From NCBI RefSeq assembly GCF_937425535.1, contig NZ_OW485601.1:3641501-3705500 (forward strand): a DNA stretch of 64,000 bases, in the 5' to 3' direction. Positions 28,199 through 38,261 of the stretch are shown here, piece after piece. The stretch is from Rhodovastum atsumiense (GTDB lineage: Bacteria; Pseudomonadota; Alphaproteobacteria; Acetobacterales; Acetobacteraceae). Numbering within the stretch: the stretch's first letter is position 1; each line of letters opens with the position of its first letter. A model generated the notes under the pieces. It had not been told where the DNA came from. It searched no databases and saw only the letters and a program-made list of their open reading frames with translations. Made by a program: the position numbers and the translations under genes.

Positions 28199-28223
28199 CG
28201 GGGACGGCACCTGCCTGTCCCCG
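28199..28223 (-). terminator. Intra-operon hairpin before TauE/SafE gene
   Basis: Stem CGGGGACGGC / GCC-T-GTCCCCG with an ACCT loop and one bulged base, in the 66-bp gap between the dehydrogenase and permease genes. It could be an attenuator or an RNA-stability element. Confidence 0.35.
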
Positions 28224-28239
28224 TCCGGCAGCCGGGGGG

Positions 28240-29052
<813 letters not shown>

Positions 29053-29919
29053 TCAGCCGCGGCTCATGTCCTCGACCGCCTTGCGGGTGACCGAGAAATC
29101 CTGCCCGCCGAGGCCGGTTGCCATGGCATGGGCATAGACTGCGGCGGCGGCCTCGACGCCGGGCAGCTTCAGCCCGGCCGGGCCGGTCATCTGGCGGAAA
29201 TAGCCGATGTCCTTGTGCATGTTCTCGGCCGAGAAGGCCGGGGTGAAATCCTCGCGGCGCAGGGTGTCCAGCTTGCTGGTCAGGTAGAAATTGGTGGCGC
29301 CGCCATAGCTGACCGCCTCGGCGAAGCTGTCGAGCGGGATGCCGAAATGCTGCGCCACGGTGAGGATCTCGTTCACCCCGTTCTGGATCTCGGCCACCAG
29401 CACGTTGTGGCACAGCTTCATCACCAGCCCGGTGCCGTTGGCGCCGAGATGGATGATCTTGCTACCCATGCATTCCAGCAGCGGGCGCACTTGCGCGAAG
29501 GCACCGGCATCGCCGCCGACGTAGAAGCCGAGCGTGCCCGCTATCGCGGCGGGACGCGACTTCACCACCGGCGCGTCCAGCATCACCGCCCCGGTGGCGG
29601 CGACGCGGGCGGCAAGGGCGGCGGAGACGTCGGGCGCGATGGTGCTGATATCGACCAGCACCTGCCCGGCACGCGCCACCGTCAGCAAGTCCGCATAGAC
29701 CGCCTCGACATGCTCGGATTTCGGCACCATCGAGAACACCACGTCGCAGGCTGCGCCGACCTCCCGCACCGAGCCGGCCGCCTCGGCGCCATGGGCGACG
29801 AGGTGATCGACCTTGGCGCGGTCCACGTCGAACACCTGCACCGTGTGTCCGCTCTTGGCGACGAGGTTCCGGCTCATCGCCTCTCCCATCAGCCCGAGTC
29901 CGATGAATCCGATCTTCAT
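29053..29919 (-). CDS. 3-hydroxyisobutyrate/tartronate-semialdehyde reductase family dehydrogenase
   Basis: 288-aa beta-hydroxyacid dehydrogenase with NAD(P) loop GFIGLGLMGEAMSRNL, substrate-binding DAPVVKSRPAA and catalytic Lys in GLVMKLCHNVL. Family members interconvert 3-hydroxy acids and semialdehydes (GarR, MmsB). In this pathway it may reduce an aldehyde left after the aldolase step. ATG 29919 is chosen by the GxGxxG position and by AGGAGAGACAG upstream. Confidence 0.88.
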   Translation of the reverse strand: MKIGFIGLGLMGEAMSRNLVAKSGHTVQVFDVDRAKVDHLVAHGAEAAGSVREVGAACDVVFSMVPKSEHVEAVYADLLTVARAGQVLVDISTIAPDVSAALAARVAATGAVMLDAPVVKSRPAAIAGTLGFYVGGDAGAFAQVRPLLECMGSKIIHLGANGTGLVMKLCHNVLVAEIQNGVNEILTVAQHFGIPLDSFAEAVSYGGATNFYLTSKLDTLRREDFTPAFSAENMHKDIGYFRQMTGPAGLKLPGVEAAAAVYAHAMATGLGGQDFSVTRKAVEDMSRG

Positions 29920-29959
29920 GCTGTCTCTCCTGGCGTTCTCTGAAAGGGGGTGCGGGCGG

Positions 29960-30841
29960 TCAGCCCGCGAAGCAGGGCTCGACGCGGCCGGCGACATCGA
30001 CCGTGACCGCGAACAGGTTGCCCGATTGCGGGTATTGCGCGAGTTCGGCTTCGCTGCGGTTCTCGCGCGAACTGGTGATGAACAGGGTCTTCAGGTCGGG
30101 GCCGCCGAAGGCAACCATGGTCGGCCAGCGCACCGGCAGCGGGATCTCGGCCAGCAGCTCGCCCGCGGGCGAGAGCCGCACCACGCGCCCGCCATCGAAC
30201 AGCGCCGACCAGTAGCAGCCTTCGCTGTCCACCGCGGCGCCGTCGGGGCGGCCCTGGCCCTGCGGGAAGCGCTTCAGCATCGCCCGGGATCCCGGCTCGC
30301 CGGTCGTGGGGTCGAGCGGATAGGCGTAGAGCACGTGGTTGGGGGTGTCGCTGTGGTACATGCGGTCGCGCCCCGGCGCGAAGGCCAGGCCGTTGGAGAC
30401 CAGCACGTCGCCGGCGACGACGCGGAACGACAGGTCCGGATCCAGCCGGCACAGCACCCCGGCCGGGCGGTCGCGCGGCTGCCAGATGGTGCCGCACCAG
30501 AACCGACCCCAGGGATCGACCCGTCCGTCGTTGAAGCGGCTCTGCGCCGGGTCGGTCGGGTTGTCGCCGACCTTGCGTTCCACCCGCCCGGCGGCATCCA
30601 GCAGGAACACGCCGCTGCGCATGGCGGCGACGAATCCCCCGCCGGCCCGCAGGCCGAAGCAGCCGGTATGCTCGGGCATCGGCAGCACGCTGTGCGCGCC
30701 GCTCGCCGGATCGAAGCGGTGGATCGCCGGGGCGAGGATGTCGGCGAAATAGAGCACGTTCTCGCGGGCCGACCACACCGGGCACTCGCCGAGCGTGGCC
30801 TGCACGTCGAGCACCGAAACGGCCCCTGGATACAGCTTCAT
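29960..30841 (-). CDS. SMP-30/gluconolactonase-family lactonase
   Basis: 293-aa beta-propeller with metal-site motifs LGECPVW, FNDGRVDPWGRFWCGT, VSNGLAF and PDGAAVDSEGCYW. It hydrolyses an aldonolactone to the aldonate in the cytoplasm. Its start overlaps the mutarotase stop (ATGA), tying it to the sugar operon. Relatives beside L-arabinonate dehydratases act on L-arabinonolactone. Confidence 0.92.
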   Translation of the reverse strand: MKLYPGAVSVLDVQATLGECPVWSARENVLYFADILAPAIHRFDPASGAHSVLPMPEHTGCFGLRAGGGFVAAMRSGVFLLDAAGRVERKVGDNPTDPAQSRFNDGRVDPWGRFWCGTIWQPRDRPAGVLCRLDPDLSFRVVAGDVLVSNGLAFAPGRDRMYHSDTPNHVLYAYPLDPTTGEPGSRAMLKRFPQGQGRPDGAAVDSEGCYWSALFDGGRVVRLSPAGELLAEIPLPVRWPTMVAFGGPDLKTLFITSSRENRSEAELAQYPQSGNLFAVTVDVAGRVEPCFAG

Positions 30842-31734
30842 GGGTTGGTTTCCCCCACGGTGAGTGTCATGCGCACGCGCAAGCTTTCGCCGGGCGCCAG
30901 CACGCGCAGCCCGTGCGCGGCCGGATCCGGCCGGTTGATGGCATCGTTGGCATTCATCACCGGCTCCACCGCGAAGAAATCGGCCGGCGGCGGCGGGGTC
31001 ATCACCACCAGATGGCCGAGCGTCGCATCCGCCGTCATGGTGACGGCAAGCCGCCGCGCCGGCCAGGAAAGGGTGGCGGTGCCGGTGAAGCCGGCGAAGC
31101 AATTGTCGAGGCCCGGATTCTCGACGGGCCGCCCGGCGCTGAAATCCCAGGCCGGCGGCACCGTCCCGCGCTCCACCGGCAGCATGCGGGCGTCGTTGCG
31201 CCATACGGCGTCGGCGTGGAAGCGCAGCACGGCGCCGTCATGGCGCGGGAAGAACGGATGCCAGCCGAGCCCGACCGGGGCGGGACGGGTATCGGCGTTG
31301 CGGAAGGCCAGTGTCAGCGTCACCGTCCGGTCCGTCAGCTCCACCGTCTGCTCGGCGTCAAAGGCGAAGGGCCAGTCGGCGGCGGCCTCGCCGTCGGGGC
31401 GGTGGCCCAGCGTCATGCTTGCCGCGTGCGTGCCGCGCGGGACGAACGCCCATTCACGCTGCCAGCCCAGCCCGTGCAGCGGATGCGGATGGTCACCGAA
31501 ATTCCGCCGCAGCACGTGCTCGGTTCCGGCGAAGCGGAACCGCCCCTCGGCGATGCGGTTGGAATAGGGCAGCAGCGGATAGACCGCCATCCGCCGCACG
31601 CTGGGCTCGCCGTTCCACGGCCGCAGCAGCGGGATGCCGCCGTATTCGACGGCGGCCAGCGCCCCGCCGGTCCGCGGGGCGAGCTCGACCCGCATCCGGC
31701 CGCGGGCGAGGGCGTGGCGTTCGACCGGTTGCAT
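30838..31734 (-). CDS. Aldose 1-epimerase (mutarotase)
   Basis: 298-aa galactose-mutarotase-fold protein. HPLHGLGWQREW and GLGWHPFFPR carry the catalytic His pair, and FFAVEPVMNANDA carries the catalytic Glu. It speeds anomer exchange so the sugar dehydrogenase receives the right form. It sits 10 bp after the aldolase gene stop boundary and is translationally coupled to the lactonase. Confidence 0.9.
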   Translation of the reverse strand: MQPVERHALARGRMRVELAPRTGGALAAVEYGGIPLLRPWNGEPSVRRMAVYPLLPYSNRIAEGRFRFAGTEHVLRRNFGDHPHPLHGLGWQREWAFVPRGTHAASMTLGHRPDGEAAADWPFAFDAEQTVELTDRTVTLTLAFRNADTRPAPVGLGWHPFFPRHDGAVLRFHADAVWRNDARMLPVERGTVPPAWDFSAGRPVENPGLDNCFAGFTGTATLSWPARRLAVTMTADATLGHLVVMTPPPPADFFAVEPVMNANDAINRPDPAAHGLRVLAPGESLRVRMTLTVGETNP

Positions 31735-31744
31735 CCCGCCCGCC

Positions 31745-32560
31745 TCAGTAGCCCGCGCCGCCGGCGATGGCGAGCTTGCGGCCGCGCACCGCGGCGATCT
31801 GCTCGCGGGCGCGGGCGAGCAGCATGCTCATGTCGGAGGCGATGGCGACGAAGGCATAGCCCCATTCGAGATAGGTGCCGACCAGATCGGGATTGCCGCC
31901 GACGATGCCGCAGGGCTTGCCGAGCGCGGTGCAGCTTTGCACCGCCTGGCGCAAGGCCGCCTGCACCTCGGGATGGGTGATGCCGCCGAGATGGCCCATG
32001 TTGGCCGAGAGATCGGCCGGGCCGATGAAGATGGCATCGACGCCGTCCACCGCGGCGATCTCCGGCATGCGCGCCACCGCCTCGGGGGTTTCCAGTTGCA
32101 GCACGACGCAGGTCTGGGCATTGGCCTGGCGCAGGTAGTCGCCGATGGCGCCGTAGCGGCTGGCGCGGTGCACCGCCGCCACGCCACGGGTGCCGCCATT
32201 GCCATCCTGCGGATAGCGCGCGGCGGCGACGGCGCGACGGGCTTCCTCGGCGGTCTGGATGAAGGGGAACATCAGCGACTGCGCCCCGGCATCGAGCGCG
32301 CGCTTGACCGCGACGGCATCGTTCCAGGGCAGGCGCAGCAGCACCTCGCGTGTCGGCGTGCCGGCGAGGGCGCGCAGGATATGGCCGACATCGAGCTGGT
32401 CCACCGGCACGTGCTCGGTGTCGAGCACGAGGTAGTCGAAGCCGACATAGCCGAGCGCCTCGGCGACGGCGGCGCTGCCGGTCATCATCCAGGTGCCGAG
32501 CGGCGCCGGCTGCCGGCGCTGGCTCAGCCATTGCTTGAACTGGTTGGTGGGGACGTCCAT
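31745..32560 (-). CDS. HpcH/HpaI-family class II aldolase
   Basis: 271-aa metal-dependent aldolase. The catalytic His is in VLDTEHVPVD, metal ligands in QLETPEAV and FIGPADLSANMG, and Arg in LLRLPWND. It cleaves 2-keto-3-deoxy sugar acids to pyruvate plus an aldehyde. Placed directly after the dehydratase gene, it implies a retro-aldol route (pyruvate plus glycolaldehyde or lactaldehyde) rather than the semialdehyde (Weimberg) route. Confidence 0.9.
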   Translation of the reverse strand: MDVPTNQFKQWLSQRRQPAPLGTWMMTGSAAVAEALGYVGFDYLVLDTEHVPVDQLDVGHILRALAGTPTREVLLRLPWNDAVAVKRALDAGAQSLMFPFIQTAEEARRAVAAARYPQDGNGGTRGVAAVHRASRYGAIGDYLRQANAQTCVVLQLETPEAVARMPEIAAVDGVDAIFIGPADLSANMGHLGGITHPEVQAALRQAVQSCTALGKPCGIVGGNPDLVGTYLEWGYAFVAIASDMSMLLARAREQIAAVRGRKLAIAGGAGY

Positions 32561-32583
32561 GGCGAAAATCCTGTTTGGGGGCT

Positions 32584-34320
32584 TCAGAAAATGCCGGGTT
32601 CGGGCACCGGGGTGGCGTCCTGCAGGAAGTCGTAGTCGCAGCCTTCATGCGCCTGGGTGACGTGGCGCTGGTGCAGCGCCACCAGGGACCGCGTGTAGTT
32701 GCGGTGGGTGGGCACGAAGGCGGCGCGGCGGCGCGCCAGTTCATCTTCCGGCACCTGCATGTCGAGCCGGCCTTCCGGCACGTCGAGGGCGACGCGGTCG
32801 CCGGTGCGCAGCAGCGCCAGCGGGCCGCCCACCGCCGCCTCGGGCGCGACGTGCAGGATGCAGGACCCGTAATGGGTGCCGCTCATGCGCGCATCGGAGA
32901 TGCGGATCATGTCCTTCACCCCCTGCGTCAGCAGCTTCTTCGGGATCGGCAGGTTGCCCCATTCGGGCATCCCCGGGCCGCCCACCGGACCGCCGTTGCG
33001 CAGCACCAGCACGGTGTCGGCGGTGACCTCCAGGGCCGGGTCGTCGATGCGCGCGGCCATGTCCTCCGGCCCTTCGAACACCAGCGCCGGGCCGACATGG
33101 CGGGCGAGGCGTGGATCGGCGGCGCTCGATTTCATCACCGCCCCGTCGGGGCAGAGATTGCCGCGCAGCACCGCGAGCGTGACGCCGCGATCGAGCGGCG
33201 TCACCGGGTTGGCGAGGTTGCGGATCACGTCGTCGTCGTGGCAGGCGGCCTCGGCGATGATCTCGCGCAGCGGCACGCCGGCGATGCCGGCACAGTCCAG
33301 ATCAAGGAAGTCGCGCATCTTCGCGTGCAGCGCCGGCAGGCCGCCGGCGAAGAAGAAGTCCTCCATCAGCGCGTTGCCGGACGGGAACAGGTTGACCAGC
33401 ACCGGGATGCGCCGGGCCATCGCCGCCATGTCGTCAAGCGTGAGGCTGATGCCGGCCCGGCGGGCCATGGCGATCAGGTGGATCGCCGCGTTGGTCGAGC
33501 CGCCGAGCGCCATGTAGGTGGCGATGCCGTTGTCGAAATGCCGCCGGGTCAGCCAGCGTGACGGGCGCAGGTCTTCGCGCACCATCGCGACGATGCGGTC
33601 GCCGCAGGCGGCGGCCATGCGCACATGCCCCGAATCCGCGGCGGGGATGGACGCGGCGCCGGGCAGGGTGAAGCCGATCGCCTCGGCGATCAGCGTCATG
33701 GTCGAGGCGGTGCCCATGGTGTTGCAGGTGCCGATGGACCGCGTCATCGCGCCTTCCAGCTCCACCCAGTCATGCCGGGTGATGGCGCCGACGCGCAGTT
33801 GGTCCCAGTATTTCTTGGTGTGGGTGCCGGCGCCGCTTTTCTGGCCGCGCCACTGGCCGTTCGACATCGGCCCGGCCGGCATGAACAGCATGGGGATGTC
33901 CATGCTGAGCCCGCCCATCAGCAGCGCCGGCGTGGATTTGTCGCAGCCGCCGAGCAGCACCGCGCCGTCGATCGGATGCGAGCGCAGCAGTTCCTCGGTC
34001 TCCATCGCCAGGAAGTTGCGGTAGAGCATGGTGGTCGGCTTGACCATGACCTCGCCGACCGACAGCGCCGGCAGTTCCACCGGGTAGCCGCCGGCCGCCC
34101 ACACCGCCCGCTTCACCGTCTCCGCGCGGTCGCGCAGATGGATGTGGCAGGCGCTCATTTCGCTCCAGGTGTTGATGATGCCGATCACCGGCTTGCCGAG
34201 GAAATCCTCGCGGCGGAGGCCCATCTGCTGGGTGCGCTGGCGGTGGGCGAAGGCGCGGATGGTATCGGGCTCGTACCAGCGCTGGCTGCGCAGAGGCGGG
34301 GTGGGGCGGTGCTCGGTCAT
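32584..34320 (-). CDS. Sugar-acid dehydratase, IlvD/Edd family (L-arabinonate dehydratase-like)
   Basis: 578-aa Fe-S dehydratase. Cys58 (SACHIHL), Cys126 (GGCDKST) and Cys199 (GTCNTMG) correspond within one residue to the cluster ligands of Rhizobium L-arabinonate dehydratase as I recall it, and the length is also nearly the same. It removes water from an aldonate to give the 2-keto-3-deoxy acid. L-arabinonate, D-fuconate or D-galactonate are the likely substrates; sequence alone does not choose. A 16-bp palindromic operator lies 35 bp before ATG 34320. Confidence 0.9.
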   Translation of the reverse strand: MTEHRPTPPLRSQRWYEPDTIRAFAHRQRTQQMGLRREDFLGKPVIGIINTWSEMSACHIHLRDRAETVKRAVWAAGGYPVELPALSVGEVMVKPTTMLYRNFLAMETEELLRSHPIDGAVLLGGCDKSTPALLMGGLSMDIPMLFMPAGPMSNGQWRGQKSGAGTHTKKYWDQLRVGAITRHDWVELEGAMTRSIGTCNTMGTASTMTLIAEAIGFTLPGAASIPAADSGHVRMAAACGDRIVAMVREDLRPSRWLTRRHFDNGIATYMALGGSTNAAIHLIAMARRAGISLTLDDMAAMARRIPVLVNLFPSGNALMEDFFFAGGLPALHAKMRDFLDLDCAGIAGVPLREIIAEAACHDDDVIRNLANPVTPLDRGVTLAVLRGNLCPDGAVMKSSAADPRLARHVGPALVFEGPEDMAARIDDPALEVTADTVLVLRNGGPVGGPGMPEWGNLPIPKKLLTQGVKDMIRISDARMSGTHYGSCILHVAPEAAVGGPLALLRTGDRVALDVPEGRLDMQVPEDELARRRAAFVPTHRNYTRSLVALHQRHVTQAHEGCDYDFLQDATPVPEPGIF

Positions 34321-34354
34321 CTGGGGCTCCGTGACGTCGGCCCGGCGGCGGATC

Positions 34355-34370
34355 ATCGTAGCGCTACGAT
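34355..34370. promoter_or_regulatory. Operator palindrome upstream of dehydratase
   Basis: ATCGTAGCGCTACGAT, a perfect 16-bp palindrome with a central GC, of the kind bound by LacI/GntR-family repressors. It is in the 94-bp gap between the transporter stop and the dehydratase start. An identical copy precedes the transporter gene. Confidence 0.8.
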
Positions 34371-34414
34371 TCTGAGGCGCGAAACCGGGTGGGAAGGAAG
34401 GCAAGGACAGGGGG

Positions 34415-35785
34415 TCAGTGAGAGGGGGCCGGGGAGGGGCTGCGCTGCTCGATCGCCTCCAGGCTGACCCGCGCGGTTTCGGGCAGCACGAAGGCGGCGA
34501 ACAGGAAGGCCAGCAGGCAGCTGCCGACGAACACGCCGAACACCGCCATCGCCCCGCTCGCCAGCAGGATCGGGAAGGAGAAGGAGACGACCAGGTTGGC
34601 CATCCAGTTGGTCAGCGTGGCCACGCCCATGCCGGTGCCGCGGGCGCGGTGAGGCAGCACCTCCGGCATGGTCACCCACACCAGCGGGCCCCAGCTGAAG
34701 GAGAACGCCATCTTGAACAGCGCCACCGCCGCCACCGCCGCGACATGGCCGGCCAGGGTCTGCGCCAGCGGCGTGGACATGACCGTGCCGATCGCGGCGA
34801 GGCTGATCGCCATGGCCACCGCGCCGGCCATCAGCAGCGGCCGCCGCCCGGCCCGGTCGACGATGCGCGCGGCCACGATGGTCGAGAGGATCGCCAGCGC
34901 CTGCAGGAAGCTGGTGGTGAGGATGGCGTCGCTCGGCCGGAAGCCGAGGTTGCGAAAGATCGTGGGCGCGTAATAGACGATCGTGTTGATGCCGATCACC
35001 TGCTGCAGCAGCGCCAGCCCGCAGGCGAGCAGCAGCGCATGGCGCAGCACCGGCTCGCGCAGCATCGTGGTGAAGCTGACCGCCGGGGCGGCGGTGACGG
35101 TGAGGATGCGGCGCAGCTCGGGCTCCACCTCGGCCTCGGGCAGGGTGCCGCGCAGCACCGCCCGTGCCGCGTCGATGCGGCCGTGATGCGCCAGCCAGCG
35201 CGGTGAATCCGGGGCGAAGGCCATGCCCGCCACCAGCAGCAGCGACGGGACGATGGCGACCGCGAACATCATGCGCCAGTCACCGCTTTCGGCCAAACAC
35301 CAGCCGACGAGATAGGACACGAGGATGCCGGTGGTGCACATCAGCGGCGCCAGGGCGGCGAAGGCGCCGCGATGCTCGGTGGGCGCGGTTTCGCTGATGT
35401 AGAGCATCGCCTGCGCCGAGGCGGCGCCGACGGCAAGCCCCAGCACGAGGCGCGCCAGCACCAGCGCCCCCACCGACGGCGCCAGCGCGGCGATGGCCGC
35501 GCCGAGCGTGAACAGAATGCCGGTGCCCATCAGCAGCCGGCGATGGCCGTGGCGTTCCACCAGCCGCCCGGACACCAGGCCGCCGATCGCGGCGCCGCAC
35601 AGCAGCACGCTGACCACCAGCCCTTCCAGCGTCGGCGAGAGCGCGAATTCACCGCGGATGAACAGCAGCGCGCCGGCAATGACCCCGGTGTCGTAGCCGA
35701 ACAACAGGAAGCCGAGGGCGCCGAGGCTGGTGGCGAGCCAGGCTCGCCAGGAGCGCGGGGCGGCGGGCGCGAGGGAGGGTGCCAT
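34415..35785 (-). CDS. MFS sugar porter
   Basis: 456-aa, 12-helix proton-coupled sugar transporter. Family signatures are FGYDTGVIAGALLF, GRLVERHGHRR, LYISETAP, the helix-7 QQVIGINTIVYYAP and VLPETARVS near the end. It resembles AraE/XylE/GalP-type porters. It is the first gene of the oxidative sugar cluster, preceded at 59 bp by an operator palindrome identical to the one before the dehydratase. Confidence 0.93.
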   Translation of the reverse strand: MAPSLAPAAPRSWRAWLATSLGALGFLLFGYDTGVIAGALLFIRGEFALSPTLEGLVVSVLLCGAAIGGLVSGRLVERHGHRRLLMGTGILFTLGAAIAALAPSVGALVLARLVLGLAVGAASAQAMLYISETAPTEHRGAFAALAPLMCTTGILVSYLVGWCLAESGDWRMMFAVAIVPSLLLVAGMAFAPDSPRWLAHHGRIDAARAVLRGTLPEAEVEPELRRILTVTAAPAVSFTTMLREPVLRHALLLACGLALLQQVIGINTIVYYAPTIFRNLGFRPSDAILTTSFLQALAILSTIVAARIVDRAGRRPLLMAGAVAMAISLAAIGTVMSTPLAQTLAGHVAAVAAVALFKMAFSFSWGPLVWVTMPEVLPHRARGTGMGVATLTNWMANLVVSFSFPILLASGAMAVFGVFVGSCLLAFLFAAFVLPETARVSLEAIEQRSPSPAPSH

Positions 35786-35843
35786 GGCGTTTCCTTATGG
35801 GGCCGTTGGCGTGGGTGCCGGCAGGTCGCTGCTGACGGGGCGG

Positions 35844-35859
35844 ATCGTAGCGCTACGAT
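35844..35859. promoter_or_regulatory. Operator palindrome upstream of MFS sugar porter
   Basis: Second exact copy of ATCGTAGCGCTACGAT, 59 bp upstream of the transporter start. Two identical 16-bp perfect palindromes before two genes of one pathway strongly suggest a shared regulator, most simply the LacI/GntR protein encoded at the far end of the cluster. Confidence 0.8.
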
Positions 35860-35969
35860 TGGCGCTGTCAAGCAAGCTTCTGGGAAGGTTTTTCACCTCC
35901 TGGTGGCGTGGGGGTGGCGGCAGCGGTGGCAGCCACGATATGCAAAGTCCCGGTTTCCAGGAGCGTGCC

Positions 35970-36656
35970 ATGGGCTATACGCTGATCACCGCCAATCGGA
36001 ATTATTCATCCTGGTCACTGCGGCCCTGGGTGTTGATGCACACGCTTGGCATCCCGTTCGAGGATCGCGTCGAACCGTTCCTTCCCGCCGATAATTTCAC
36101 GGCGTTCCGGCGCTTTTCCCCGACCGGGCAGGTGCCGGTGCTGCTGGACGGTGAACGCACCATCTGGGATTCGCTCGGCATCACGCTATACCTGGCGGAA
36201 CGCCATGCCGGCGTGTGGCCCGGCGACGCGGATGCACGAGCCTGGGCGCAGGCGGCGGTGGCGGAGATGCATGGCGGCTTCGGCGCGCTGCGGTCCCGGT
36301 GCACGATGAACGTGGGCGTGCGCGTGCGGCCCCATCCGTTCGGCCCCGCGCTGCTGCGCGACGTGGCGCGGCTGGATGAACTCTGGGCCGAAGGGCTGGC
36401 GCGCTTCGGCGGCCCGTTCCTGGCGGGGGCGGACTTCACTGCGGCGGATGCGTTCTATGCGCCGGTGGTGTTCCGGGTGCGCACCTACGGCCTGGAGGTG
36501 GGCGAGGCCGGGCGCGTCTGGGTGGACCGCATGTTGGCGCATCCGGCGATGCGTGAATGGGAGGCGGCGGCGCTGGCGGAAACGGCGCGCGAGCCGGGGC
36601 ACGAGGCCGAACTCGCTGGCTGCGGCACGGTTATCGAGGACCATCGCGCCCGCTAG
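35970..36656 (+). CDS. Glutathione S-transferase family protein
   Basis: 228-aa cytoplasmic GST. The N-terminal thioredoxin-like domain has NRNYSSWSLRPWVLM, where the Ser lies at the usual catalytic position, then GQVPVLLDGERTIWDSLGI. The C-terminal helical domain contains GADFTAADAFYAPVV. ATG 35970 follows CAGGAGCGTGCC. It is divergent from the sugar operon. Substrate unknown. Confidence 0.9.
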   Translation: MGYTLITANRNYSSWSLRPWVLMHTLGIPFEDRVEPFLPADNFTAFRRFSPTGQVPVLLDGERTIWDSLGITLYLAERHAGVWPGDADARAWAQAAVAEMHGGFGALRSRCTMNVGVRVRPHPFGPALLRDVARLDELWAEGLARFGGPFLAGADFTAADAFYAPVVFRVRTYGLEVGEAGRVWVDRMLAHPAMREWEAAALAETAREPGHEAELAGCGTVIEDHRAR

Positions 36657-36723
36657 CCGTCCGGCTGGCGGATGCCCTGGTGTCGTGGAAGAGTGCCCTG
36701 CCTGTCCCGCAAGGAGTCCTCCC

Positions 36724-37389
36724 GTGCCCCGCATCGCCTGCCTCCATACCATCGAGAGCAATGTTCCGGTGTTCGACGCAGCCTTGCGGGCCTCGGGGCT
36801 GGTGGGGGTGGAGCTGCACCACGTGGTGCGGGCCGACCTGCTCGCCGATGCGGAGCGGGCAGGCGGGCTCACGCCCGACATCGCCGCCCGGGCCGCCGAT
36901 GCCTTGCGGGCGCTGTGCGCCGGGGCGGACGCGGTGCTGCTGACCTGCTCGACGCTGGGGCCGGCGGCCGCGATGGCCGCGGAGGGGGCCCTGGTTCCGG
37001 TCCTGCGCGTCGATGCGGCGCTGGCGGCCGAGGCCGTCCGGCAGGGCGGGACGGTGGTGGTGCTCTGCGCCGTCGAGACGACGGTGGAGCCGACGCGGCG
37101 CCTGTTCGAGACGGCCGCCCGGGCCACCGGGGCCAGGGTGGTCGTGCAGGTGGTTCCGGATGCCTGGGACGCGTTCAAGGCCGGGCAGCGGGATCGCTAC
37201 CTGGAGATGATCGCGCGGGCCGCCGGCGAGGCGCTGCGGGCCGGGGCCACCTGCGTTGCCCTGGCGCAGGCGTCCATGGCGGGGGCGAGCGACCTGCTTC
37301 CCGTGGGGCAGCGGCCGCTCAACAGCCCGCTGGTCGGCCTTGTCGCCGCGGCCGCGGCGTCGGATCCGGGCAGCGGCGGGAGGGAATGA
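36724..37389 (+). CDS. Aspartate/glutamate racemase-fold protein
   Basis: 221-aa protein starting at GTG 36724, preceded by the strong AAGGAG site. LLTCSTLGPAA carries the first catalytic-type Cys. The second Cys of true racemases is not at the usual place; the matching region reads CVALAQASMAG. It may therefore not be a standard two-Cys racemase. The family includes hydantoin and maleate enzymes too. It lies just before cbbY, with 95 bp between. Confidence 0.75.
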   Translation: MPRIACLHTIESNVPVFDAALRASGLVGVELHHVVRADLLADAERAGGLTPDIAARAADALRALCAGADAVLLTCSTLGPAAAMAAEGALVPVLRVDAALAAEAVRQGGTVVVLCAVETTVEPTRRLFETAARATGARVVVQVVPDAWDAFKAGQRDRYLEMIARAAGEALRAGATCVALAQASMAGASDLLPVGQRPLNSPLVGLVAAAAASDPGSGGRE

Positions 37390-37484
37390 CGCTGATCGTT
37401 CGGCATGCACACGGGGGATGCATTGGGCCAATTGTCCGGGTGCTGGTACGTCCCACGTAAAGAGCGTTCGATCCGGAGGAAACC

Positions 37485-38246
37485 ATGCCGCCCGCGCTGA
37501 TCTTCGATGTTGACGGCACGCTTGCCGAAACCGAGGAATTGCACCGTCAGGCATTCAACCAGACCTTCGCCGCGGCGGGATTGCCCTGGCACTGGGACCG
37601 CGCGCTCTATCGGCGGTTGCTCGCGGTCGCCGGCGGCAAGGAGCGGCTTGCCGCTTTCGTGGCGGCGCAGGCGCCGGAGCGCGCCGGGGAGGTGGACATC
37701 CCCGCCCTGCATGCGGCGAAGACCGCCCGCTACACGCAGATGATTGCCGCCGGCGCGGTGACGTTGCGCCCCGGCATCGCCCGCCTGCTGGCCGAGGCAC
37801 GGCAGGCCGGCGTTCCGGTCGCCATTGCCACCACCACCAGCCTGCCGAATGTCGAGGCGCTGTTGCGCGCGACGCTGGGCGAGGCGGGGCCCGGGGCCTT
37901 CGCGGTGATCGGGGCGGGCGATGTCGTTCCGGCCAAGAAGCCGGCCCCCGACATCTACGCCCATGTGCTGCGGCGACTGGCGATTCCGGCGTCCGCCTGC
38001 ATCGCCTTCGAGGATTCCACCATCGGGCTTGCGGCCGCGCGCGCGGCCGGCATTCCCACCGTCGTCACCCCCAGCCTATATACCGATGAGGACGACTTCA
38101 CTGGCGCGCTCGCCGTGGTGAGCGATCTTGGCGATCCGCAGGCCCCGTATCGTCACCTGGCCGGGGCGGGCGCCGGGGACGGCATGGTGACGATCGACAC
38201 CCTGGCGCGCTGGAGCGCCGCCGTGGAGGGTCGCCGCTCCCCTTGA
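37485..38246 (+). CDS. cbbY: HAD-family CbbY-like sugar phosphatase
   Basis: 253-aa HAD hydrolase. Motif I FDVDGTLAETEELHR (nucleophile Asp), motif II ATTTS, motif III Lys in PAKKPAPDIY and motif IV FEDSTIGLAAARAAG match CbbY. CbbY dephosphorylates xylulose-1,5-bisphosphate, a RuBisCO inhibitor. Its place next to cbbR and cbb genes supports the name. GGAGGAAACC precedes the ATG. The gene is intact although RuBisCO beside it is not. Confidence 0.88.
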   Translation: MPPALIFDVDGTLAETEELHRQAFNQTFAAAGLPWHWDRALYRRLLAVAGGKERLAAFVAAQAPERAGEVDIPALHAAKTARYTQMIAAGAVTLRPGIARLLAEARQAGVPVAIATTTSLPNVEALLRATLGEAGPGAFAVIGAGDVVPAKKPAPDIYAHVLRRLAIPASACIAFEDSTIGLAAARAAGIPTVVTPSLYTDEDDFTGALAVVSDLGDPQAPYRHLAGAGAGDGMVTIDTLARWSAAVEGRRSP

Positions 38247-38261
38247 CGCGGCGCCCCGGGG

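Noticed and set aside
34355-34370. The 16-bp palindrome read as a transcription terminator
   Set aside because: It has no loop, no U tract, and an exact second copy sits in a promoter position before the porter gene; an operator explains both.
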